A stretch of DNA of 44,843 nucleotides from Thamnocephalis sphaerospora (lineage: Eukaryota; Zoopagomycota; Zoopagomycetes; Zoopagales; Sigmoideomycetaceae): positions 1-44,843 of the forward strand of contig KZ992480.1 of assembly GCA_003614735.1 (NCBI GenBank), given 5' to 3'. A model generated the notes under the pieces. The model saw only the letters and a program-made list of their open reading frames with translations, did no database searches and was not told the origin of the DNA. This document shows positions 33,494-42,642 of this stretch, piece by piece. How positions within the stretch are numbered: position 1 is the stretch's first letter; the number at the start of each line of letters is the position of its first letter. Position numbers and translations under genes: made by a program.

Positions 33494-35005
33494 CTATTCG
33501 TAGCCAGTATAGTCAACGACAATATGCGTACCCTTGCGGCTGTAGAGCGTGGCGGTTGGCGATGACACCATGTCGGCTTTTTCGTGTAGATCTATGGCGG
33601 TGCTGTTCCTTGGATCATGCCAGGTGTCTTTGTCCGCCATTTTCGTCCACATGCTCTCGAGCGGATAGAGGCCATTGTGGGTCCAACAGTCAAGGTGCAC
33701 TCGGCTAACATTAGCAGCATCGCTCAAGCTTACAAAGGTTAATGTGACATAGTTTTCGTATACAATCAGCAAATTGCGGGACACGATCGGCCTGACATCC
33801 GTAACGTGCATGCTGCGCGTCCATCTTTCCTTCAGCGATACGCCTGACGTGCCGTTGACCGTTTCCACCAGCACCAGGTTGGGTGGTGATGCGGGGCTGG
33901 GCTCAGATCCTGTGCCTGACCACAGGATAAACCTATCGTGGTCAATGCGCTGTAATCTAATATCACGGAGAAGCTTGTCCATCACTACTTTTCCAGCCGT
34001 TTTCCACTGGAGCGGCACTGGCCGATCAGGTGTAATTTGCCACAGCTTGTAGGTGGCTGTAACAGGCCCGCGCACTGTGTTGTCGTATTTTACGGAAACA
34101 ACACGTACGCTCTCTGTTCCTGTGCGCAGAATACAGCATAATCCGGGCCCGCCTAGGACATCCAGATGGAAAAACCCGTTGGCAAAGTTGTGCACACACA
34201 CGGTGTACTGCTTAGACATTAATGAGCCCACGGTCCACCATATGAGCCAGCTTCCATATATGTTCATGTCGTATACCTCTTTCATACTGGTGTTGATCGT
34301 GCGCGGTGGCCGGTGGAGCGCGTTGAGATGCCAGACATGTAGCGGGTGGCAATCGGCCATTCTGTCCCATGTCCGAATAGCCAAATACTCGTCTGACCAC
34401 CACTTGCCGCGCATCTCCATATGTTGCATATCCACTCCGTCCCAACATGGCTGCTCCAGAAACCACACGGGCCTTTGTTGAGATGCCGGCAGCCATTGCG
34501 ATGCCACCACGTTACCTGTAAACGAGCCGCTAGAGCCATACGGAATACTTTGAAGACGAATGCCACGCGGATATGCAGTCACTTTGCCAACTTGGTGCAC
34601 GGTGTACCGTCCATGGCGCCAGCGGTACTCGACGGCGCGGCGTTTGCAGTAGGCGTCAAACCAGTCGAACGGAGCCTTCCTCTCCAAACCCGACAATCTG
34701 TTGGCAGTATTACCAAGACGCGCCTCTGCCAGACGCGCTCGCTCATACTGGCTTAGCCATCTTTGCTCCTTGCTATCGTTTTGCGGGAATTGCAACTCAA
34801 AACGCGCACGCCATAGCTTCTGTTGGCAAGACACACGAATACGCAGCTGTCTAGAAGCGCAGGACAGCACCACAAGCGCCGCCTCGTCGTCGCAAGCTTC
34901 AGCAATACGATTAAACACTTCAGAGGGTATGTATCTCATGACAGCGTTAGTGAGGCGGGTGGGGTGACAGAACAAGGTGCGCTCCAACACAGCCTTGCGA
35001 GTCAT
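33494..35005 (-). CDS. F-box-like protein with long uncharacterised C-terminal region
   Basis: Single exon, 503 residues. Residues about 24-75 (IPSEVFNRIAEACDDEAALV, then VLSCASRQLRIRV) fit an F-box helix bundle, followed by an aromatic/charged segment KLWRARFELQFPQ, common after F-boxes. The remaining roughly 400 residues contain many short hydrophobic strands and repeated Trp residues, suggesting a beta-propeller-like substrate domain, but no repeat unit could be fixed. By inference it is an SCF ubiquitin-ligase adaptor. The first ATG is used; a second Met at residue 23 sits right before the F-box and is an alternative start. Intronless genes of this sort often belong to expanded lineage-specific families. 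Confidence is good for the gene and moderate for the F-box assignment. Confidence 0.75.
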   Translation of the reverse strand: MTRKAVLERTLFCHPTRLTNAVMRYIPSEVFNRIAEACDDEAALVVLSCASRQLRIRVSCQQKLWRARFELQFPQNDSKEQRWLSQYERARLAEARLGNTANRLSGLERKAPFDWFDAYCKRRAVEYRWRHGRYTVHQVGKVTAYPRGIRLQSIPYGSSGSFTGNVVASQWLPASQQRPVWFLEQPCWDGVDMQHMEMRGKWWSDEYLAIRTWDRMADCHPLHVWHLNALHRPPRTINTSMKEVYDMNIYGSWLIWWTVGSLMSKQYTVCVHNFANGFFHLDVLGGPGLCCILRTGTESVRVVSVKYDNTVRGPVTATYKLWQITPDRPVPLQWKTAGKVVMDKLLRDIRLQRIDHDRFILWSGTGSEPSPASPPNLVLVETVNGTSGVSLKERWTRSMHVTDVRPIVSRNLLIVYENYVTLTFVSLSDAANVSRVHLDCWTHNGLYPLESMWTKMADKDTWHDPRNSTAIDLHEKADMVSSPTATLYSRKGTHIVVDYTGYE

Positions 35006-36382
35006 AGTGCAGCTACCACAGGTAATACAACCAGCAGCGAATGTGAGCCCTAGTGGTCTAGCTAGTTATACTCGACTACATCACCGTCAATGCAAGGCAC
35101 AACCCTAGTATGCAATGCGCGATGAGGTAGTAACGCCATTTGCAATACCAAACAGTATACTGGCGACTGGCCAAGTAGTATGATTGAATCAGCGCAGTAG
35201 CTGCCATGACAGATGACCGTCTGTACTTGAGAACATACACACGCAAACACTTTGGCTAAAAACGCAGCAAATAATGCCAGGCACAATGTGTAGTAGGAAC
35301 CGCAGATATCACGCAGGTGTATTGAAGTGCTGTTGCGCCATTAGTGCCCATGACAATGGATCATTCGCCGCACGGGCGCTCCATCTGGTATTTGCATGGT
35401 CGGTCGTTCTTTACATCAGCTATCGCTAATGTATAGCATTTCCTGGCTAGGCTAGCTTGAGTCCGCGGTACTTTTGCTAGGCGCACTGAATGTGCTGCCT
35501 TGATCGCACAGTGTCGCTGTCGACGAAGACACCAGTCCAACATCTGCCGGTGTGCTCCGCTTTGGATTATGGTGCGTCTCCTTCCTGGTCGGCTCAGTCT
35601 TTTGGCTTGCTAGCAAGCAAGGGCCACTGACGCGCCAGCCACCAAGGCTCATGACCGGCGCACTGTGCGCCATAGTGCCATCATTAAGGCCCATTAGGTC
35701 CACTGCAGTGCCAAGGCCTTTCAAAACAAATGCATAAGGTGACGGCATCGACGATATTCGGGCGATTATAGATGGCTCTGGGATACTTGTGGCAACGGGC
35801 AATCAGACAGACACGGATGCACAGAGCAGAAGAAAAGTGTATGACGATATCTGCTCTTGAGGCGTGAGCTGCGCTTTACCACCATGGCCGGCTGTCTACG
35901 TACCCGCTGCTTACGCGTCCTGCCGTGCGATGGCGCACCAGACCAAGACGGAAAATGTGATATCATTTGATTGGCAGCAAGCGCTGTTGCTCTGCAAAGT
36001 CCAATCCAGCACAAGTATAGCAATGGCTGAAGCGCTGTGTCATGAGTTTGGCCACTGGTGATACTTTTTCAGTGCGCAACATCCATTAGCCCGTGCGATC
36101 GCATGGTCTTCACCGGTGCATGCCATTGTCGATTGCTTTGGTTTGAATTTAGCGATAAAGTAGCAGGTGTATCAGACTGCCTCCGCCAATCAGTAAAAGC
36201 CACGCTGGGAAACACTCCGCTCGTACTTGTCACAGGTGTTGTGATTGCACGCGGCATTCCACCTTTGACTCTTTCTCCACGCATTCACCCATTCACACCA
36301 TTCAAGAGCCGCCTCCAACATTCGGCAGCACTGCCGGCCCCATTGATTCCTGCATTTCCCAATAGTCTACTGAATCCGCAGC
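35006..36382. other. Divergent region between the F-box gene and the DNAJC3-like gene
   Basis: 1,377 bases. A 116-codon minus-strand frame at 35452-35802 is Ser/Pro/Thr-rich with no family resemblance and no supporting exons, so it is not called. Otherwise only promoter sequence is expected. Confidence 0.35.
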
Positions 36383-38449
36383 ATGCGCGTCGATTTTGAG
36401 CGCGTCACAGCGCTGCTGCTGCTGCTCACCGCCAGCTGCGCGCTTGTGCCGCAGGCAGCAGCAGAGACGGACGAGGGCGCGGCGACCTCCTTTGAAGCGC
36501 TCCTCCAGAAGGCAGATTCCCACGCAGAGGCTGGCCGCTTTCTGGCCGCACTAGATGGCTACGAGGCCGTGGTTGGTGAGTATTTGCGCGTTTGGGTAGC
36601 GCACAGTGCAAGCAACGCTCAACACCTAAACTTGGACAGAAATGGAGCCAGACAACTATGTCGGCTACTGGAAGCGCGCCACGACGCGTCAATCCATGGG
36701 AAAGCAGCATATGATGGCAGACGACCTTGCGCGCGTGCTCGACCTGAAGCCGGACTTTGAGGAGGTGCGTGACGATATGTGCAGGTGGCGTGCATACTAG
36801 TGCATGACAACTTACCGCGCGCACCATGCAGGCACGGTTAGCGCGAGCAAAACTGCTAGCTTCCGAGGGCAAATTCGAAGACGCCCGGCATGATCTGGAG
36901 CAGATGGAAAACGCAGAGGGAGAGGCAGAAGTGCTGGTGAGTGCCAGTCGCGCCGTCTGCCGTTGTTTGACGTCTGACCAAACTGCCGAATCTTTCCTTG
37001 TGACAGCGGGACGATGTTGCATCGGCGGAAAAGGCATGGCAGGCAGCAGAAACGGCGTTTGCCGAGGGCAAGCACGAAGAGTGCATTGCGCAGGCTACCG
37101 AAGCGCAGCGCGTTGTGACGCGTGTTGCCCAGTTGCGCCGGCTACGCGCCAAGTGCTACATGGCGCATGATCAAATCGACCACGCCGTTAACGATCTATC
37201 GTGAGTAACTGCAGGCAGTACGGCTGGCACATGCAAATCACTAAGCAACAAGCGATTGCAGACGCGCGGCAGGACTAGACCCAGAGGATGCCGACACTCA
37301 TTTGCTGGCTGCACGGCTCAAGTTTTTTGCACTGGATTCGCCAAAGGTGGCTTTGTCTCATGTGAAGCAGTGTCTTCACTACGATCCCGAACACAAACAG
37401 TGCAAGGCGTTGTTCCGGCGCTTGAAAAAGATAGACAAGGAGGTCAAGGCTGCCACGGACAGTGCCAGTGCGGAAAAATGGTCTGCAGCCATGCGCAAGG
37501 TTGCAGGTCCGGTCGGTAAACCGGAGGAGGGGGCTGGCCATATGGTGCAGGAGGAGCTGAACCAGCTGGAGACTGAACTTGGTCTGTCGGGACATTTGCC
37601 ACGCAAACTGTTTGCACGCCTTGCGGGTATTGCCTGTCAGGGCTACTCTGAGGTAGGCGCGCAGACATACTAGGCACACTCTATTTTGCCTTCTTACGTA
37701 CACCCTACAACCACCCTGTGTAGCTCAAGCTGGCAGACAAGGGTGTGCGGTGGTGCAGTGATGCGATAAAGTATGATCCGGATAACGTGGATGCATATGT
37801 GTCGCGAGGCGACATGTATCTTCTCAAGGAGGAGTTAGATGACGCACTAGGGGACTTTAACACCGCCAAGGACAAATCTGGCGGTGGTGACCATCGGGTA
37901 AGCCGCCGACACTTGCGCAGCACGTTCCACCACCGCCACCATTTCTAACGCGCTGCCAAACGCAGATACGCGAGCGCATCAACCGCACCACTCGACTGCA
38001 GGCCAAGGCATCGCGCAAAGACTATTATAAAATACTCGGCGTGCCACGCGACGCCAGCAAGCGGGAGATCAAAAAGGCCTTCCGGAAACTAGCGCAGCAG
38101 TGGCATCCAGACACCTACCGCGGCGACCTGCCTCCGGAAAAGGTGGAGAAGAAGATGAGCGAGCTGAACGAGGCGTACGAAGTGCTGAGCGACGATGGTA
38201 TGTAGCCAATGCGACCATCGTTCTGCTGACAATGTGCAGCATGCTAACGCGCTTGTCGGCACAGATAAGCGCGCCCAAGTAGACCAGGGCATCGACCCGA
38301 ACGATCCGCATGGCGGACACGGAGGCCACGGCCATGGCGGATTCCACCAGCAGCATCATCATGGCGGATTTGGCGGCGGCGATCCCTTCCAGTTCTTCTT
38401 TGGTGGCGGTGGCGGTGGTGGCGGCCAGCGCTTCCAATTTTCGTTCTAA
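36383..38449 (+). CDS. ER-lumenal TPR/J-domain co-chaperone, DNAJC3/P58IPK type
   Basis: Hsp40 co-chaperone of BiP in the ER. Eight exons: 36383-36575, 36640-36764, 36832-36936, 37007-37200, 37262-37652, 37724-37897, 37966-38197, 38265-38449; 532 residues. A signal peptide spans about 1-27 ([19 protein letters not shown]). TPR repeats follow through residue about 390, for example [20 protein letters not shown] and [20 protein letters not shown]. The J domain begins KDYYKILGV (412-420), with the HPD triad at 441-443. The tail is Gly/His/Phe-rich (about 478-532). It lacks a terminal HDEL/KDEL, as other P58IPK proteins do. All junctions keep frame. Confidence 0.93.
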
Positions 38450-38748
38450 ATGCCAACACCCTAATACACATTTGCACGTGACACATGGCTGGCTTGCATG
38501 TTGGGAGGGGCTATTTGCGACAGTGGGGATGGCCGCGTGGATTTGTAATACATGGCCAATGGCATGCAGTGGCGACAGAATCACCGAGAACGTTCGAGTG
38601 CACGGCTGCCCGTGCGCTCTATAAACCCGCTAGTCCGCCGCGGTGTCGTCGCGACCATGCATCGTCACTCTTTTGCTTTGCCCGAGTAGCATCCTTTTGC
38701 AAAATCACTTACCACCAGCACACACACACATACATACATACACGCATC
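38450..38748. promoter_or_regulatory. Promoter region of the RING-H2 gene, with TATA box
   Basis: A TATAAAC element at 38620-38626 lies 123 bases before the RING ATG. A CA/TA-rich leader (38718-38742) directly precedes the start. The left part is the 3' flank of the co-chaperone gene. Confidence 0.55.
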
Positions 38749-39621
38749 ATGTCCGAGGGCAGTCAACAGTCATTACCGCCACGAGGCGGTGACCGTCTTT
38801 TCTTTCTACCCATCTCCTTCTTCTGCTATCCGCCTGCCGCCGGCACGCCGTTCAGAAGCCATTCCACGGAAACACCGTCTGTGACGCCGAATGGGCCGAG
38901 TGTGGCGTCAGTCCCGCTTGACGCGAATGCCGCCTCGCCGCCAAACGAGGCGTTTGCGGAGCCATTACTGGTTGTGTCCGTGTCCATTGACGCAGATGGC
39001 CGCGTTCTTTTGCACTTCATTCCGGCACATGCCAACAACGAAACATCCTTGCAAGGTCAGCCGCCCGCTGCGGAAAAGGCCATCAGCGCGCTGCCAACAC
39101 CAACATTGCTAGACAACAGTGAAGCGTGCGTTATTTGCCAAGAGACGCTAGGCCACTGTGATGTCAAAGATGGAACGGCTACCGCGGTGTGCGAGATGCC
39201 GTGCGAGCATCGCTTCCACCGCGACTGTCTTGCTGTCTGGTTGCGTCGCTCCAACACCTGTCCATGCTGTCGCTGGGAGCTGGACACGGACAATCCCGAG
39301 TACAACGCCGGAGTGCGTAGACGCATGACTGAGCGTCTAGCAAGCAAAGGCAAACTGCCGTGTGCGCTTGCTTCCATCGGCATATGCAGTCACACCGGCT
39401 TGAGCTACAGCGATAACAACAGCAGTACCCAGTCAACGCCCATGGCCGTGATGCCACAATGCCTCTGTGCCTTTCACCCGGACTGCGTCGCGTGTTATCT
39501 GCGCATCGAAGGCTACGCACTCGACACCGCGCATCAAGACGCCTCCACCACCACTTGCGTGCGCTGTCCAAAGTGCCGACAATCACAGTCGGTCGACCTG
39601 CGCTCATTTCTGGCGGCATAG
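38749..39621 (+). CDS. RING-H2 zinc-finger protein, probable E3 ubiquitin ligase
   Basis: Single exon, 290 residues. RING-H2 ligands are C127, C130, C152, H154, H157, C160, C171 and C174 (CVIC, CEHRFHRDC, CPCC), followed by a WELDTDNPEYN segment seen in RNF126/PJA-type E3s. The N-terminus is Pro/Ser-rich and probably disordered. A second Cys/His cluster lies at 205-276: C205, C213, C238/C240, H243, C246 and CPKC (273-276). It resembles another treble-clef finger. The start is chosen over the longer upstream reading frame because TATAAAC at 38620 lies inside that extension and the ATG follows it by 123 bases. A poly(A)-like CATTAAAG occurs about 90 bases after the stop. Substrates are unknown. 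Confidence 0.85.
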   Translation: MSEGSQQSLPPRGGDRLFFLPISFFCYPPAAGTPFRSHSTETPSVTPNGPSVASVPLDANAASPPNEAFAEPLLVVSVSIDADGRVLLHFIPAHANNETSLQGQPPAAEKAISALPTPTLLDNSEACVICQETLGHCDVKDGTATAVCEMPCEHRFHRDCLAVWLRRSNTCPCCRWELDTDNPEYNAGVRRRMTERLASKGKLPCALASIGICSHTGLSYSDNNSSTQSTPMAVMPQCLCAFHPDCVACYLRIEGYALDTAHQDASTTTCVRCPKCRQSQSVDLRSFLAA

Positions 39622-39943
39622 CGATACCGCCGTCGGGGGGCCTACTTTGCTCCACCTGTACTATTGTCCATACGCTCTACTCTGCATATTTGCAATGCTT
39701 CCTATTCATTAAAGTGTTTTTCTTCTATATCCGCGGCAGCCATACATGTTGCACCATGAACGTTGCCACACACACGTGGTGGTCGCGTACTATCGTAGAT
39801 GAGGCGGCAGTGTCCATCTGTTTATTCCCTTCCTGGCATACGCGACCGCATCGCCATCGCCGCCAGACGCCGCACAAGCAAGGCTGCCGCGACAAACGGT
39901 CCACCGGGAGGAGACGCAAGCGGACTTGAGCGTGGCGACCGAA
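39622..39943. other. Convergent 3' region between the RING gene and ribosomal protein S5
   Basis: 322 bases of 3' flanks, relatively AT-rich near 39700. No gene is evident. Confidence 0.4.
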
Positions 39944-40962
39944 TTAACGGTTGCCTGTAGTGCAAATGAACAAACGATGCGTGCACTGCGATTAGCCGTC
40001 TGCTGCAAACACCCTGCACCATGCCACGCGCCACACCCTGCCCGCCATCCCAGCTGTCCCCGCCAATACGTACTCTTGGCAACACGCTCGAGCTCGTCCT
40101 TCTTCTTGATGGCATAGGAGTTGGAGGAGCCCTTGGCGGCGTTGATCAGCTCGTCAGCAAGGCACTCAGCAATCGACTTGACGTTGCGGAAGGCCGACTC
40201 GCGAGCACCCGTGGTCAGCAGGTGGATCGACTGGTTGACGCGGCGCAGCGGCGACACATCCACAGCCTGGCGACGCACGGTACCGGCCGAACCAATGCGG
40301 GTCGAGTCTTCGCGCGGGCCAGTGTTGATGATGGCGTCGACGAGAACCTGGATCGGGTTCTGGTCGGTGAGCAGGTTGATGATCTCGAAAGCGTGCTTGA
40401 CGATGCGGACGGTCATCAGCTTCTTGCCGTTGTTGCGGCCGTGCATCATGAGCGAGTTGGTCAGACGCTCAACGATCGGGCACTAGAGATGACGTGAGCC
40501 AGTGCGCGCGTGCATGCGTTAGCAATCTGTTTTCTCCTAGCTATCCAGCCAAACGCCCTCCAAGCCGCGGCCCCAATGTCGTCCTGGCGCGCCCGTAGCA
40601 TCGCCGCCCGTGGATCGGTCGGGAAGCATGCGCGTGCGCGTCATGCCCAGCTACCCCTAAAAACGCCACGCCTCCAGCTGCGTCCAGGCAGCGTACCAGC
40701 ATGGACGACCGCGACACTACCGCCTGCCCACGTCTACACATCTTGCCACCGCCGCCACGCATTATGTCCGGTAGCTTACCTGAGCCTTGCGGAAACGCTT
40801 GACAGCGAAGCGACCAGCAGTGTGCGGCAGGTACACCGGGTGGCGGATCTGCAGGTAGTCGTTCAAGGAAATGTCCTTGATCTCGACCTCCTCGTAGTCC
40901 CACTTGTTGAACAGGCGGATGCCCTGGTTGTCCTTGGACACCTCACGCGGAAGGACAGTCAT
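39944..40962 (-). CDS. RPS5: 40S ribosomal protein S5 (uS7)
   Basis: Small-subunit head protein contacting the mRNA exit channel and E site. Three minus-strand coding exons: 40780-40962, 40074-40482, 39944-39954; 200 residues. The reading is nearly canonical: [91 protein letters not shown]. The last exon is only 11 nt and supplies the final Ser-Asn-Arg and stop, reached through a 119-nt intron. The long middle intron spans 40483-40779 (297 nt). The ATG at 40962 sits in a strong CACCATGA context; upstream in-frame ATGs are poorer and lengthen the protein beyond the family norm. Confidence 0.97.
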
Positions 40963-41819
40963 GGTGGAGACGTGTAACTCTCTGCGCCCGTAGGATGGCA
41001 TTGTATACAAGGTAAGTAAGGGAATGTCGTGTAGTCATCGCCACCTGTCCGTGTCTTCTCGCAAAGCCGTCCGCCATCGCCAAGCAGGCGTCCTAGGCCT
41101 GCGCGCCGTAGCGGTGGATTGCCTCTGCGCAGCACATCACGAGGGAATCTCGCTTATGCCTTGCGCTGGCCTGCGTCATGCTTACAGCGCCGACACAGCC
41201 AACGCGTGCGCGTTCGCTCCTTTGCAGCCGCCACCGCCACTGGCCTGACATACGCATACAGGCGGCTTTGCAGCCCGCGCCGTCTGGCTCGTTGTGAAAA
41301 GCGCCTCGCCCGCGCCTCACACCTGGCGCGCTTCCCCGCAGGCTCAGACGGACGCGCATGCAGCCGGACAAACTCGCGCCGTACAAACGACGGATGGATG
41401 GACGGACAGATGGATGGATGGATGGATGGATGAATGCTGCTGCCACCGCCTACTTACGAAGACACTTGCCGACGAACGGATGTACCGTGCGGATGTTGTG
41501 TTAGGAAGAGGCCGTGCCAAAAGGCAGGCGGCGGCTGTTTCGGCCATTTTGCCAGTAGTCGATCGGCCACTTGCCACTGCCACACTGGGCAACACACAGT
41601 CTACACTGGCAACTTGTGATCACCACTACCGCTGCCACTACCATTGTCACCACCCAGGAAGCCGCCATGGCCATCCCACAGACTATCATGCTAGCATGCC
41701 AGCAGACCAAGCGGTACTGCATATAGGCATCATACTACAACGCATATATTGACATGCACAGACCGACGTTCATGGCAGCCAGTGCCGGCCAAACAGGCAT
41801 CACTGGCAACGGTACACTG
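40963..41819. promoter_or_regulatory. Promoter region of RPS5 and 3' flank of the dynein light chain gene
   Basis: 857 bases with a (GATG)n-like run at about 41393-41436. No coding signal beyond chance frames. It should hold the RPS5 promoter and 5' leader, possibly including a leader intron. Confidence 0.4.
41393..41436 (+). repeat. Imperfect (GATG)n tetranucleotide repeat
   Basis: About 44 bases of GGATG/GGAC-like tetranucleotide units, 430 bases upstream of the RPS5 start. Confidence 0.7.
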
Positions 41820-42463
41820 CTAGTACAAATAGGCGCCAAAGGCAACGGCCACACAATAGAGCGAGTCCTGCATCAGACACACCGTCAGCGCGTTGTCGCA
41901 TATATCTACAAGGCAGCATGTCGCATACATACATTGCTAAATGTCTCTTGCACGATCTTGTCCGTGTCTGCATCCCAGAAACAGCGACAGTCCATGCTAG
42001 CCGCCCGGCAATCACCATCGTCAGTAGCTAGTATTGCCATATGCCGCAGCTACCATGGCATAGCCTACCGTGCGCCGACGCCAGCATTTTCGCCAATGAC
42101 AACGTTGACGACGTATTTGTACCGGCTCAGCTCCAGCTCTGTATGCCCCGCCACGCAGTAAGCAAGTGTCAATGAGCGTACGCCCGCCCATTTTCCCGTA
42201 CCTTGCATCTTTGTCTTGATCATATCAGCCAGCTGCGTCGCCGTGGCCGTGGCCGTCTCTGCGTCGTAGGTGGCATTACGCAGCTGTTCCTGCAGCACCT
42301 GCTGGATAATCTTGGTCGCTACGGCGGGGCGGAATCTAGCCCGTCGCACCTGTCAGCGGCGCCTGACCACCCAACCCGCCGCCAGTGCTTACTTTTGCGT
42401 AAAGTTGGGCCGAATCCCGACAAAGTTGGGGTCCTCGGCGGCAGCGGCAGCGTCTGTAGTCAT
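41820..42463 (-). CDS. Tctex-type dynein light chain, DYNLT2B (TCTEX1D2)-like
   Basis: Small dimeric light chain of dynein; DYNLT2B in animals and algae belongs to the retrograde intraflagellar-transport dynein. Five minus-strand exons: 42393-42463, 42202-42335, 42069-42138, 41933-41996, 41820-41867; 128 residues, the family size. The N-terminus has IRPNFTQKFRPAVATKIIQQ, matching the DYNLT2B signature (RPxFxxxFRP) rather than DYNLT1. Then LADMIKTKMQELELSRYKYV, VVIGENAGVG, the CFWDADTDKI turn, and a C-terminal DSLYCVAVAFGAYLY. It diverges from QNG1 with only 179 bases between start codons. Assignment to the Tctex1 family is firm; the subfamily rests on the N-terminal motif. Confidence 0.9.
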
Positions 42464-42642
42464 GGCGGCAGCGGCAGCAGCGGAGATGGTACAAGGCAGC
42501 AGAACCTGGGCGATGGCGTGATGGGTCGATAAGCGAATGAACTGGTGGCGGCACTGGCACGCTCGTGGCGGCAATGGTGTCTTCCCTTCTTGCTACTACG
42601 CCTTGGTTGTGCACCGTGTCGCGTACCAGCTGCCCACACGCC
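42464..42642. promoter_or_regulatory. Bidirectional promoter region, dynein light chain / QNG1
   Basis: Only 179 bases separate the two divergent ATGs, so both promoters must overlap here. It is GC-rich and holds no TATA box I can recognise. Confidence 0.5.

Noticed and set aside
35452-35802. 116-codon minus-strand frame
   Set aside because: Low-complexity composition, no family resemblance, and no upstream exon or promoter that I can support.
38485-38748. 88-codon N-terminal extension of the RING protein
   Set aside because: The extension contains the TATA element and a CA-rich leader; the ATG at 38749 is a better start.
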